From Scheffersomyces stipitis CBS 6054 (Eukaryota; Ascomycota; Pichiomycetes; Serinales; Debaryomycetaceae): 64,000 nt of DNA. Below the pieces are notes generated by a model that did no database searches, was not told where the DNA came from, and saw nothing but the letters and a program-made list of their open reading frames with translations. The stretch is taken from NCBI RefSeq assembly GCF_000209165.1, contig NC_009045.1:372001-436000 (forward strand), given 5' to 3'. A program made the position numbers and the translations under genes. The number at the start of each line of letters is the position of its first letter. The stretch's first letter is position 1. Positions 1 to 9,895 of the stretch are shown in pieces.

Positions 1-687
1 ATAACGTTTACTGTATCTGGACTGAAGAGTCAATCGCAAATAGTCCAAGCCTGAAGTGTGTTTATCTGAAGTGTGAACAAAAGTGTGACGGAACTCGATA
101 TCGACTTTTGGAATGTGGCGAACAAGAAAACGAACTACAATTCTGCCAAAGTAGTTCTTGGGAAATACCATTAGCTTATCGACACGTTCTATTTCGAGCT
201 CGTCTTCAGGAATTGGTGATAATTCTGGAAGTGGTATGACTCCAGCAGTTGAAAGTGAGGTACCTGAAGCTGAAGAAGAAGTAGAAGTTCGCTTTCGAAG
301 AGTACGTCTATTACTACTGTTTGTTCGCTTATTAATGTTGTTGTTTATGATGTTGCTGTCATCTCTGTCCTTGTTGTTATTGATAATGGAATCGTCTGTC
401 TTCTTTTCTTTTTGTTTCTTGTCTTCCGTTTGTATCTTTGTCAAGTTAAGCCCATCTACAATGATCATTCTGGAGTTACCCCAGAGCCAGAAACGAACCG
501 ATCTGATTTCTATCTTTAGCTGTCGCAATTCGAGCGTTATGCCGTTGAACAGAATCCCATTGTTGAGGGTGACCGAGCTGAGATGGAAGCCGGTGATGAG
601 ATACACAAGATGCCACCATACTAGCCACGCAACAATGAACCCTGTGAGCCCATAGACTACGGAGTAGTCCGATAGGGAGATGGCCAT
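1..687 (-). CDS. N-terminus of a large RBG lipid-transfer protein, Fmp27/Hob-like (partial)
   Basis: An ATG at 687 opens a frame that reads without a stop for 229 codons to the window edge, so the gene continues to the left. The first 30 residues hold a hydrophobic segment (about residues 13-33, rich in V, W and L). It is followed by a NNGILFNGITLE-type stretch and a segment with FWLWGNSRMIIVDGL. A hydrophobic anchor followed by amphipathic beta-strand sequence fits the start of repeating-beta-groove bridge proteins of the Fmp27/Hob/SABRE group, which carry lipids at ER contact sites. A charged, Ser/Asn/Lys-rich insertion occupies about residues 90-150. One CTG codon (Ser in a CUG-clade yeast) falls near residue 46. 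The family call rests on the N-terminus only. The gene diverges from RPL32 over about 1.6 kb. Confidence 0.5.
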   Translation of the reverse strand, partial: MAISLSDYSVVYGLTGFIVAWLVWWHLVYLITGFHLSSVTLNNGILFNGITLELRQLKIEIRSVRFWLWGNSRMIIVDGLNLTKIQTEDKKQKEKKTDDSIINNNKDRDDSNIINNNINKRTNSSNRRTLRKRTSTSSSASGTSLSTAGVIPLPELSPIPEDELEIERVDKLMVFPKNYFGRIVVRFLVRHIPKVDIEFRHTFVHTSDKHTSGLDYLRLTLQSRYSKRY

Positions 688-2272
688 TGCTCAAGCTTAC
701 AGAAATACAGCAGCGTATACGAGCAGCAGCGTCGAGTGAGCGAGTGTGTTGGAAGAATGTTGAAGTGATAGTGAAATTTATCAGTATCGAACTATTGTGG
801 AATATCAGTGAAGATAACCAGCTTTGGGAGTGCGACTCTTGGATAATATAGAAGGATAGAATGAAATGGTTGGGCAAGAATTCCACAACCGCAATGTACT
901 TTAGCACTACCTAAGGGCGAATGGCGGAGAATGAGTTTGTGCTAATGGTGCTGGCTGTTGAGTTTATTTGGCTAGCATTCTCGGATATTTTCATCTCCCG
1001 CTATAACCTAATTTGTATGATGGGGCGAAATGTGCCAAATGTAAATAGACTGCACTTCTTGTATGTAGAACGGCGATGATATGGCGAGACAAGATGGGAA
1101 CCATTTACGAGATTCGATTACAGAAATACAGAAGAGGCAATTCGGCAGTTTCTACATTTGCCATCAGTGGTAGATGTGTGGCTGATAGAGACAGACAGAA
1201 GTACCATGTAATTCGAGATTCTGAAGTCCAGATAATTAATAGTGAGAAATTGGTGGACTTCAGGAAGTCTGGCTACCGAGGTTGGCTTAACGATTACGGG
1301 CCTTGGTGAATCTGGTGAGTCGGCTGAGACAAGAAGAAATGAAACACAAAGAATGTCCAACGGTCCACAAACAGCTCAGTGTGGTTTTTCCTATAAACTT
1401 CAAGGTGTAAACCATTCAGCACCTGATCTCTATTTCTGTGTCTTGGCCCTGCTTATAGATAATGTATGGAAAATGTGAGCAGCCGCAATAGCCCACTTAT
1501 GGAAATTACATAAATACGGCGATAGACACGCGGCGCTACCAGTTCGATAAGAAACAAAGAAGTTGCAACTTGTTGGTTATGGCCGATTACAGTGGGTAGC
1601 ATACTAGATGTTCGTATGGCACTACATTTCTGTACTAGAAGAGCACCTTACTCTCCTTGATTCACTCTGTCACAAGTCTTCTGTCCGAAAGAGAGGGTGG
1701 GTCCATCATAGAACAAAGATTCCTTGCATACTACTATATTCTTCCACTGTTGCTTCCGCTACTGCTTCGACTACAGCTAAAGTCCCCCTCCACTACAACT
1801 CGCTAATTTGCTTGCTTCTGTCTTCATTTTTGCATTGATCCTTGGTGAAATGTGCACATTACGTCTTTCTGGGAGATCCTCTCCATGAAGTCAGATGGTC
1901 TACTTAGCTCATACAGTCCGATGAAGATCTCGAATCTGTTTTGTCACGTGTTGTGTGTTAGGGCTGTGACCTAGCTGTTCTAATTTTCCTGCATTTTCTG
2001 ATTCTCATACATTTTACAACAATTTCTCCTGCACGCCTTTTAACTATGGGAGTTTCCATTCCTGTATTTTGGTGACCCTCAGTTCTCCTCCGTTCTCCAT
2101 TCCCTCACTTCGCGAAACCCATCGACTAGGGGCAATAGAGCCGTCCTGCAGATACACTCCGCTAACAATTCTCATTCTGGCAGGCTCTGAAAAAAAAGTG
2201 AAAATTTTTAGGCAACTACTTCTACCACTATACTTGTTTTCTGTTCGATAGTATTAACGACCAACATCAAAA
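688..2272. other. divergent intergenic region, Fmp27-like gene / RPL32
   Basis: About 1.6 kb between two divergent genes. I see no convincing coding frame; the open frames are short and unlike known proteins. The only features I can interpret are the Cbf1-like and Tbf1-like sites near 1943-1966 and the RPL32 leader at the right end. Confidence 0.6.
1943..1966 (+). promoter_or_regulatory. putative Cbf1 + Tbf1 site pair of the RPL32 promoter
   Basis: GTCACGTG at 1943-1950 matches the Cbf1 E-box octamer. TTAGGGCTG at 1958-1966 matches the TTAGGG-type Tbf1 element. They lie 7 bp apart and about 310 bp upstream of the RPL32 exon 1 / intron junction. In Candida albicans, Cbf1 and Tbf1 replace the Rap1 logic of S. 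cerevisiae at ribosomal protein promoters, so the pairing in front of a ribosomal protein gene is what that model predicts. Binding here is inferred. Confidence 0.65.
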
Positions 2273-3223
2273 AGTATGTTAGATCCATATCCAAGTACAG
2301 GGGAAGTGATATAGAGACCAGCTGGACAACCAGCTTGTAGAAAGAAATAGAAGTCCGGCGAAGGAACGAAATCCAATGAGTCCATCACAATTCACATCAT
2401 CGAGAAAGATCGAAGTAATGAGATAGAATCAGATTGAAATATTCAAGTACCAAAGCCGTCAAGATATCAATAGGAAGTAATAGAGTTTTAATGTCGTGCC
2501 AGACTTTCAATTAGTCGAAGTTAGATCAGACGAAGAGAGTTCAAGATAGTCAGTTTCTAATGAACTAGTGAACAATAATCGAGATGAAATCAACTGCTAT
2601 GATCAGTGATGAGACATCAGACCAATGTTTCTTCGACAAGAGGTTGCCAACTTCATGTTCTCATTCAAGTCATAATTTTTGAATTAAATGTTCATTTCAT
2701 ATTTTCAAATTTTCCAATTCATCACTTCGTAAAGAATTTTCATTCAGCATGTACACCAACGTATATGAGGTCTTCTATATTCTAATCTGTACTCACAATC
2801 AAGTTAACAAAATACTAACATCATCTAGTGGCTGCTTCATTACCTCACCCAAAGATTGTTAAGAAATACAGCAAGACTTTCAAGAGACACCACTCTGACA
2901 GATACGCCAGAGTTTCTGAAAACTGGAGAAAGCAAAAGGGTATCGACTCTTGTGTCAGAAGAAGATTCAGAGGTACTATCCCACAACCAAACATTGGTTA
3001 CGGTTCCAACAAGAGAACCAAGCACTTGACTCCATCTGGCCACAAGGTCTTCCTCGTCAAGAACGTTAAGGACTTGGACGTTTTGTTATTGCACACCAAG
3101 ACCTACGCTGCTGAAATCGCCCACAACATCTCCGCTAAGAACAGAGTCGAAATTGTCGCCAAGGCCAAGAAGATTGGTGTCAAGGTTACCAACCCTAAGG
3201 GTAGAGTTGCTTTGGAAGCTTAA
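2273..3223 (+). CDS. RPL32: 60S ribosomal protein L32 (eL32), spliced; start codon split by intron
   Basis: Component of the large ribosomal subunit. The exon 2 frame (2829-3223) gives the full eL32 sequence: [20 protein letters not shown] near the start, then a basic [19 protein letters not shown] region and the conserved [10 protein letters not shown] end. Length is 131 residues, normal for the family. No ATG lies at the start of this frame; genomic DNA there reads TAG|TGGCTGCT. A GTATGT donor at 2274 follows an A at 2273, and a TACTAAC branch point (2813-2819) sits just before the acceptor AG (2827-2828). Splicing joins A to TG and creates the initiator ATG (A|TG GCT GCT). Exon 1 is therefore 5' UTR plus one coding base. 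All leucine codons are TTG, TTA or CTC and none is CTG. The gene is converging with HRK1. Confidence 0.93.
2274..2828 (+). other. RPL32 intron
   Basis: 555-nt spliceosomal intron. The donor is GTATGT at 2274-2279, the branch point TACTAAC at 2813-2819, and the acceptor TAG at 2826-2828. The branch-to-acceptor distance is short, about 10 nt. I looked for an intronic C/D snoRNA: there is a C-box-like GTGATGA near 2607 but no CTGA D box after it, so none is claimed. Confidence 0.88.
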
Positions 3224-3657
3224 ATTAGTTAAACTGGTTAATCATTATATTCATTTATTGTCATCTAACATGTTTTAATTAATTATGTGTTCTGGGTTCC
3301 TCTTCTTTTTTAATATATAAAAAGTTGTAAAATACATAGTCTTCAGAAGTGAGTTTGTAATAGTAGATATATTATATATCTGCCTGTAGTTCTTGAAGCC
3401 CAACTATTATGTCAACTTTGTCCTACTTGATGCAAGCTGATAGATATGATCACTAAAATGTAGGTAAAGCTAATAGATACGACAGCTACAATCAAGTCCA
3501 ACTTTCTGTATCACGTGTATTAGTCTAAACTATCTAATGAATGTATGAATGTATCCTGAATAAATAAGAACTCAACTCATAACTTGTCCTTTCTAATTTT
3601 TGACATAAACAGCACTTCGCTTCCTGTATCAAGATCCCCGGTGGGTGAAGGAAAACA
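3224..3657. other. convergent 3' region, RPL32 / HRK1
   Basis: A 434-bp AT-rich spacer where two transcripts converge. It holds AT-rich runs suited to 3'-end formation (for example around 3310-3335 and 3365-3380) and an ATCACGTG E-box at about 3512. I see no gene in it. Confidence 0.6.
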
Positions 3658-6327
3658 TTATCTTCTTCTTGAATTGGAATTGGACATTTGAACAGTGCTG
3701 ATTTCGTTGTGATGATGCTTCTTGATCTTGTAGCCCAACTCGCACATTCCGTTGACATCCAACCGTAACTGAGACGAATTACGAAGAAGCTTCGGGAAAT
3801 CTCCCGGTGCTTTCTTGGCCTCAGCATCGCCTTGAGGGAGTAAACTGAAACAGGAATCAGCGGAGTCTAATAACCCATCTGGATGAGTTATGCCAAAAGA
3901 GCGAATTTCATCATCTTTTTTATCTTCTTTCTGTTCTTCCTTCTTTACGTCGTCTATGTTTGCATCCTCTTCATTTTTTGCGACATCTATCTTATCATGT
4001 TCTTCTTTCGTATTCTCTTCCTTCAAAACGTCATCATGTTCATCTTCTTCTTTCTTTTCCGGCACTGGTTCAATAGAGGGAAATATTTCTGGAGAAAAAT
4101 CGTCGTTCTTTTCCTCAGCAGTTTCCACCTCCTTGACAGCAGGAAGATTGTTCGCATCTCTACTAGTGTCAGCCACAATTTCCAACATGGATCTTGGTCT
4201 TCCGCTATCCGAAGACTGGATAGAGGCATTAGAACTACTGGTGTCGGATGGGTATCTTACAGGATTAGAATTACTATGAGGACGTCCACTATGGCCATTT
4301 CTCAGAGGTGACATGTTCAACGAAATCCCGTCCACCATACTGGAAGGACTAATGGGAGTCTTGTACTGGGGTTCTACCTTGGTGTCTACCTTAGTGTTGA
4401 TCTTTGCTGGACCATCGCCGGTCTGTGGTTGTAATTGGCCCTGAGGTTTCGAGCTCTGGCCTACCAAATCCAACATGCTCTTGAACGGAGTATGTAAATC
4501 ATCTTCTGGATCGTGTTGGGCCCGTGAATATGTTCCTCTACGAGAAGCGGCTCTAGAGTTAGGTACGGAAGAGTTCGCTGAGATGTAGCCATTGTAGTTT
4601 TCGCCTGTTCCAGGCAAGATAAATGGATTTACGTCTTGTTCTGGATGCTCGTAGAGACACATTTCCAAACCCAAGAACCAGGGATCGTTGAACAACTGCT
4701 CCAAGTTGTATCTATGAGTAACGGAAGGATCACAGAGTTTCCAGGCAGCTCTGGAAGCACCAGTAGACTGAAACTGGGCTGCCCATTTGAACTCAGAGCC
4801 AGGTCCTTTGTTGTAGTCTTGGCAGTTTTTGAAAGATGGATGGTCGGAAGAGTACCGGTTGTGGGTGAACTTGTAGTCTCGGAAGGCATGGTCGTTCACG
4901 GTAGCAGATTGAAATGGAACTCCAGAGTAAACGATACAGAAAAGCAACATTCCCAAACCCCAGAAGTCCATCTTGAACGGATCGTACGCAAAATTCTTGA
5001 TTTCAGCATGAGATTTCTCCTTAAGAATCATGACTTCAGGAGGAGAGTAAGGAGGCGAGCCAACGTAAGATGTGGAAAGCTTTATGGGAGAAGTGAGATC
5101 GCCATGAACTTGGTGGCCCCAGTCACTAACCCCGAAATCGCACAATTTGGCCACTCCGTTGGCATCAAGAAGGACGTTTTCTGGTTTCATGTCACGATGG
5201 ACAATATCGTTGTCGTGCAAGAACTTCAAGCCATACGCTATTTGCTTAAACAAACAGTACTTCTCGTGGAGAGGAGTGCGTTTCCAACCCGGTTTGATGA
5301 TGGCACTGAACATGTCACCGCCGTTACAGAATTCCAACACAATCCCCCAACCTCTGGTCAAGTTCGTCTGTGACTGGACTCTCACAAGTGCTATAACGTC
5401 CACGACATGTCTCGACACAGCTGCCTTCTTGGAGATGATGAATTCCTTGGTGACTCTCTCATAGAAATCTTGATCAGACTCTTTTGAAAGTAAAGTAAAC
5501 TTTTTCAATGCATAGACCGATTTCTTGTGGCTGATAGCATTGATGATTCTCACATCAGATGAGCCTCCGTCTCCCAACTTCTTCGTATTGGCATCGATTT
5601 CAAACATGTCAAGCAAATTCACATGCTCCTGCTTCAAGTCTGCGGGTAAATACTCGTTGGGGTCGGCTACAGGGTTAGCCAAAACTCGTTCACCATCGCT
5701 GACTCCACTGAGGTAGAAAGAGGTGCTCTTAGGGGCTTCTTGCGTAGGATTTTTGTTGAGGCCGTAGGGATTGTATACGATCTTATCTCCTCCAGCGTGA
5801 GCTGAGGGTGTAGCCAGTATCGGCTGCTGGAAATTCTGGGGGAGATGGGCTTTGTTGAAGGTGTTTCTTGCATTTTTGTTATTCACAGAATTTATGTGAG
5901 CCAAAGTTTCGGCACGAGTAAGTCGTTTTGATTCTTTTGGTCCGTGGGTTACCGCAGTCTTATCGTCGCTCGGCACCAGCGGAGAGGTGGAAGACGAAGA
6001 GTTACCAAGACGTGCTGGGTTGGTGTTTCTTCTCTTGAGTGAAAGGGAGGAAGAGTTCCTGGGTACAGCAGGAGCTCCCGCTGCAACAGGAGAGTTTCCG
6101 GACTTTTTGCTAGTGCTATTGTTATTGGTGTTGACTCCGTTACTGAGAACATAATTGGAGTCTCTGGCTACGGCAGCAGGTGTTTTGTCGTTGTGGTGGT
6201 GGAAGAGTTTCAGAAGTCCTATGTGCGAGTTATTGGCCGAAGAGGGCAGCGACGAGTCCGAAACGGGGGTGGTATCCCGCTTGAAGATCTTCTTGATGCT
6301 GTTATGAGGCTTCTCGGTCAAAGGCAT
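3658..6327 (-). CDS. HRK1: Hrk1-type Ser/Thr protein kinase (Npr1/Hal5 subfamily)
   Basis: 889-residue kinase of the fungus-specific Npr1/Hal5 group, whose members adjust plasma-membrane transporters and the H+-ATPase. Residues 1-230 are a low-complexity Ser/Asn-rich regulatory N-terminus. The kinase domain runs from about 245 to 550: glycine loop LGDGGSSDVR (251-260), VYALKKF with ATP-binding Lys275, HRDMKPENVL with catalytic Asp379, DFG at 397-399 and a PPE motif near 429-431. An insert before the last helices (GSEFKWAAQFQSTGASRAAW) followed by LFNDPWF is typical of Hrk1. The C-terminal 300 residues are Ser-rich then strongly acidic/Lys-rich (about 730-820). The start is a plain ATG. A TATATATAAG element lies 157 bp upstream. 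Hal5 or Ptk-type paralogues are the alternative assignment. Confidence 0.85.
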   Translation of the reverse strand: MPLTEKPHNSIKKIFKRDTTPVSDSSLPSSANNSHIGLLKLFHHHNDKTPAAVARDSNYVLSNGVNTNNNSTSKKSGNSPVAAGAPAVPRNSSSLSLKRRNTNPARLGNSSSSTSPLVPSDDKTAVTHGPKESKRLTRAETLAHINSVNNKNARNTFNKAHLPQNFQQPILATPSAHAGGDKIVYNPYGLNKNPTQEAPKSTSFYLSGVSDGERVLANPVADPNEYLPADLKQEHVNLLDMFEIDANTKKLGDGGSSDVRIINAISHKKSVYALKKFTLLSKESDQDFYERVTKEFIISKKAAVSRHVVDVIALVRVQSQTNLTRGWGIVLEFCNGGDMFSAIIKPGWKRTPLHEKYCLFKQIAYGLKFLHDNDIVHRDMKPENVLLDANGVAKLCDFGVSDWGHQVHGDLTSPIKLSTSYVGSPPYSPPEVMILKEKSHAEIKNFAYDPFKMDFWGLGMLLFCIVYSGVPFQSATVNDHAFRDYKFTHNRYSSDHPSFKNCQDYNKGPGSEFKWAAQFQSTGASRAAWKLCDPSVTHRYNLEQLFNDPWFLGLEMCLYEHPEQDVNPFILPGTGENYNGYISANSSVPNSRAASRRGTYSRAQHDPEDDLHTPFKSMLDLVGQSSKPQGQLQPQTGDGPAKINTKVDTKVEPQYKTPISPSSMVDGISLNMSPLRNGHSGRPHSNSNPVRYPSDTSSSNASIQSSDSGRPRSMLEIVADTSRDANNLPAVKEVETAEEKNDDFSPEIFPSIEPVPEKKEEDEHDDVLKEENTKEEHDKIDVAKNEEDANIDDVKKEEQKEDKKDDEIRSFGITHPDGLLDSADSCFSLLPQGDAEAKKAPGDFPKLLRNSSQLRLDVNGMCELGYKIKKHHHNEISTVQMSNSNSRRR

Positions 6328-6483
6328 TGTTGTTGTGTAAGAATTGTCAATGACAGCTTGGATGATGAAATTTGTTACAACTAGTCGTGATGATTAATGA
6401 AACGGCGATGGACTGAGCAACGAGAATTATATCGAGAAATGATACTGATGGCGGCCGTAGATATGGATAGTTAGGGCACGACA

Positions 6484-6493
6484 CTTATATATA
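6484..6493 (-). promoter_or_regulatory. TATA box of the HRK1-like gene
   Basis: TATATATAAG on the minus strand, 157 bp upstream of the HRK1 ATG, at a usual yeast TATA distance. Confidence 0.5.
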
Positions 6494-7574
6494 GCAGGTT
6501 GTATCTTTGTATCTGTCGTGGTGGTGGTATGGTGTTCGGACGTATTACGTGAATATGGCTTCGTTATTCTCAGCTCTAGAAATTTCAGACAGGGACAACG
6601 TGTGGGACGGTCGGATAGGAAGTCGACGCTAATTCACAAATATCAACGAAACAGCGACACTTCTAACACGACATACAGCTCAAGCTACAGTAAGGAATAA
6701 AGAAAAGTGGTGGGTGCTAGACATGGGGTCGATAAAGCATATATAATAATCCAAGGAGGAAATTGGCATCGATCTGTGATACACAAATTAGTGCCGAATT
6801 CTGGAACGACAAAAGAAAAGTCGGACCGTGCCAAACGGCGAGCTTTCTCTTTCTGGGAACTGGAAAAGAAATAGCGAGAATGAGAATTAGCCAGAGAAAA
6901 ATGTAGATCTGAAGATATACGGAAACATACACCGAGACAGCCGGAGCGTATACAATGCTGTAGATGGTGTAGTATGGTGTTCTAGAGAGCAGAGAATCGA
7001 GCGGAACAGCGGTGGTTCAGCTGCTGTCCCGTAGTGACGAGATAAGTGGAGACAGTGGGGACGGTGGAACAATGAGAGTGCGCTTTCGCTAGAAGTGTCG
7101 CTACATTTACTGCGATTTTAGTGCCCACGGCGTTCTGGGGACAGTGCTGCACTTGCTTCGAGACGTGGGATGACGTCTTTAGAGTCGTTCTTTATGGATA
7201 TCTACGAGTTCCTACAGCTTCCCTGACCGTTTCGTTCCAGGCATATTCCGTACATGTGTGGGGGTTCGTGGGTGTTCTATGCTTTTGTTCTCTGTGCCGT
7301 GTCTTTATTGTTGTAGTCCACATTCCACCGCCCAGTGATCCTGCCGCACGCTGCCCATGGAAGACACATGGAGAGTTCCACGACCAGGCAGGACTTCCCA
7401 CCAGGGTGGGTGGAATTAGCCCAGTAGCCCAGTGGTGTAGCCCATCGCTGTCCTCTCTCTATAGCTCTACAATCTATTCCATCTTCGGCCCGCTTCTCTT
7501 GCAATGTCTATTCTGAAATTTCCAATATACATCTACAATTCGGTCAGTCCCGATCCTGGGAGATGGCTGAAAAA

Positions 7575-7640
7575 ATCCTAAATCCAATTCCAAATCCAAT
7601 TGCAAATCTAATTCCAATTCAATCTAATTCCAATTTAATA
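7575..7640. repeat. degenerate short tandem array, unit about AATCCAATTCCA
   Basis: The units AATCCAATTCC, AATCCAATTGC, AATCTAATTCC and AATCTAATTCC follow one another with a period of roughly 11-16 bp. A low-complexity minisatellite in non-coding DNA. Confidence 0.7.
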
Positions 7641-8978
7641 CAACTCTGCAATTCCGTATCTCTGGCGGTCTAATATTCATTATCTCGGATCCTCTCAGCC
7701 GCATCAGGGACTCTTCGCAAGCATGGAAGCATCCGTTGTCCTTCGCTTATCTACAGGTATCCCTTTAGATAGCGGTAGCCAATAAGTTTGTTGGTTATTA
7801 GTTCCGTTTTCAGCCAGTAGATCCTCACATTGTTGGCACGATAGTAATTGTTGTTCTCTCATTGTCCCCTCCGGAGAGTTACTCCTTTTCTACTTTATTG
7901 GCTCGCCAGAAAATACCAGCTCATCGCGGACTGCACCAGTCTTACCCAATAATTTGTATGTGAACCTGGTCTCCGCTTGTTGAAGTTTTCTGGGTATGGA
8001 TATTTTCGGTGAATGGTCGTTCAATTGGGAGAAATTCTTCCCCTATATTGCTTGCAAATCTCACGTATTTGCTCCGTTAATTTCTCCCTACTCTTAGTTG
8101 TGAAAATTCCAAGGTGCCTCTATCTCAGTAGTCGACCGGCTCATTGAATAGCCATCACTTTCACCTCTACTCCTCGTAAAAGCAGAATAATATGGGATCG
8201 GCCCTGACACAGTGCTCGATACCAATTGATCCTCACTGAATAATTCTCGTTCAATTCTGATCAAATGTCTACGTCTTCCAAATTGTACACTTTTATTTAC
8301 TGGTACCTTGATTCCACTACTCTATTTCTCTGGGATTAGCTAATGTGTAGCCAATTGAGTTCTACCATCGGCAATTCATAATTCTGTTCTGATTATCATA
8401 ATTTCCATCAGATTGAATGCAATTTTTCCCAGCTGTTCTACATCTATTGCTTTCTACTCCAGTTTATTCTAGTAATTCTCAGCCATTTCTATCCTACGCC
8501 TCTTCTGCTACCCGAGCCGTCAGTCCCGATGCTTCTCTTCTAGGTCAAACTCCGAGATGGTGCTTATACACACCGGCCGGCTGTTCCAACTCCTCGTGTT
8601 CGCTTAGAATCGGATACTCCCATTCAGAAACAGCTTCAGCAATTACGATACCTACATTTAGCAGTCGACTCTCACATACTTCGACGTTACTTTACTCATT
8701 ACTCGTACAGCTACGGGGTCACAGTTCTCTCCTTGGTGTTCTTTCCTTATTCATCACTCCAACCTCTTGCAGGATGACTCCGCACGTCACCTGACGAGTC
8801 ATGGCTGGCTCATCGCACCTCTCCACATTACAGATGGAACTATAAGGTATACTGTATTATAACAAATAAAACTATAGAGACTTTAAACTATTGAGCAGAG
8901 AAAATGAAATTATTAGAACGTGGAAAGAAAATAAGAAAAAGGTTTTACCGTAGCGGAGCATGGTATGGTAATACTGGT

Positions 8979-9002
8979 ACAAGCACTAGTACAAGCACTA
9001 GT
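8979..9002. repeat. perfect 12-bp tandem duplication (ACAAGCACTAGT x2)
   Basis: Two adjacent identical 12-mers lie about 80 bp beyond the SUR7 stop codon, in its presumed 3' UTR. Each contains an ACTAGT palindrome. Confidence 0.8.
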
Positions 9003-9079
9003 TATACGTCGATACTGTTAATTGTAGTACTGTAGCGTAGATCGTTCAAACCAATTGAAGAAGTTGTAGATTGCACAAC

Positions 9080-9895
9080 CTAAACGCTTTCTTCGTCGGA
9101 AGTCTTGTGGTTTCTCTTGATCTTGAAGAATCTGATACCTCCACTGTTGTCTTCTTCTTTGTGGTCGTCTGGTGGAGCAGCTCTGGTAAAAGAAGATTCG
9201 TCGCCAACGGGACCTGGTTCAAGGCCGGCTTCAGCAGCCTTGTTAGCCTGGACTCTAGACATGTGCTTTCTGTACGAGTTGGCAATGTTGGACGAGAAGG
9301 TGTTAAGCCAAACAAGTCCCAAACAGGCAACTGAAGCCCACAAAAGAGCCATCGACTTGACTCCGATCGAAGTGCTGAGATCAGCGTCCCTAAAGGCGTT
9401 TCTGGCAAGAACAACAACTGCAGTCTGGAAAGCAGCAAAACCGGCCAAGAAGAAAAGACCAATGGTGACCAAGAAAATAACCACCTTGTCGACAACAAGA
9501 AGGCAGAAGGCAAGAATATCGATGATGAAAGCCAAACCGCTGAAACCAAGGGCAATCAAGGCAAAGGCAAAGGAAAATCTCGATAAGTAGTAGAAGGTGT
9601 CTCTGTTGTCGATGAACTTCTGAGGAACGTTGACGTTGGTGTCCCAGTTATCAACTGGGGAAATTGGGAAGGCTGGGCCCAGTTGACATTCGGTGTAGTT
9701 GTTCTTTTCACAAACACCCCAGAAAGTCCAGGCTGCTCTCAGTGGAGCTCCACTTATGTTAGAGGTGTCGGCAGAAACCCAGTAGAACTCGTCCAACGGA
9801 AAGTGGTCTGAGGATCCAGACAACACAACGAAGATGAGGAGAAGGATGGTACCTGCCAAAAAGAACAAGTTGGCGATGGTGTGGGTTACTCTCAT
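9080..9895 (-). CDS. SUR7: Sur7-family eisosome (MCC) tetraspan membrane protein
   Basis: 271-residue plasma-membrane protein of the Sur7/PalI family, which marks MCC/eisosome domains and affects sphingolipid content, endocytosis and wall integrity. Four hydrophobic segments are visible: about 5-26, 105-130, 135-160 and 183-205. The first extracellular loop carries the family signature WTFWGVCEKNNYTECQLGPA with its paired cysteines. A charged cytosolic tail (about 213-271) is rich in D, E and K. The N-terminal GSSDHFPLDEFYWVSADTS closely resembles Candida Sur7. FMP45, a paralogue in the same family, is the alternative assignment. ATG start at 9895. An unusual TAGTG-type repeat array lies in its upstream region. 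Confidence 0.9.
   Translation of the reverse strand: MRVTHTIANLFFLAGTILLLIFVVLSGSSDHFPLDEFYWVSADTSNISGAPLRAAWTFWGVCEKNNYTECQLGPAFPISPVDNWDTNVNVPQKFIDNRDTFYYLSRFSFAFALIALGFSGLAFIIDILAFCLLVVDKVVIFLVTIGLFFLAGFAAFQTAVVVLARNAFRDADLSTSIGVKSMALLWASVACLGLVWLNTFSSNIANSYRKHMSRVQANKAAEAGLEPGPVGDESSFTRAAPPDDHKEEDNSGGIRFFKIKRNHKTSDEESV

Larger units (their letters stand above)
6328..9079. other. 2.75 kb gene-poor region between HRK1 and SUR7
   Basis: This is the upstream region of HRK1 and the downstream region of SUR7. The open frames here (for example 7121-7516, which begins GTG, and 8417-8794) give Cys/Ser-rich or low-complexity translations without recognisable domains, and I judge them non-coding. 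It contains a degenerate AATCCAATT array near 7575-7640 and a perfect 12-bp tandem pair at 8979-9002. A non-coding transcript cannot be excluded from sequence alone. Confidence 0.5.

Noticed and set aside
2600..2680. C/D box snoRNA in the RPL32 intron
   Set aside because: A GTGATGA C-box-like sequence near 2607 has no CTGA D box downstream and no terminal stem.
7121..7516. 131-codon frame in the HRK1-SUR7 gap
   Set aside because: Starts at GTG; Cys/Trp/Val-rich low-quality translation with an equally open frame on the opposite strand; no domain.
8417..8794. 125-codon ATG frame
   Set aside because: Ser/Thr/Leu-rich composition typical of chance frames in CT-rich DNA; no signal or domain.
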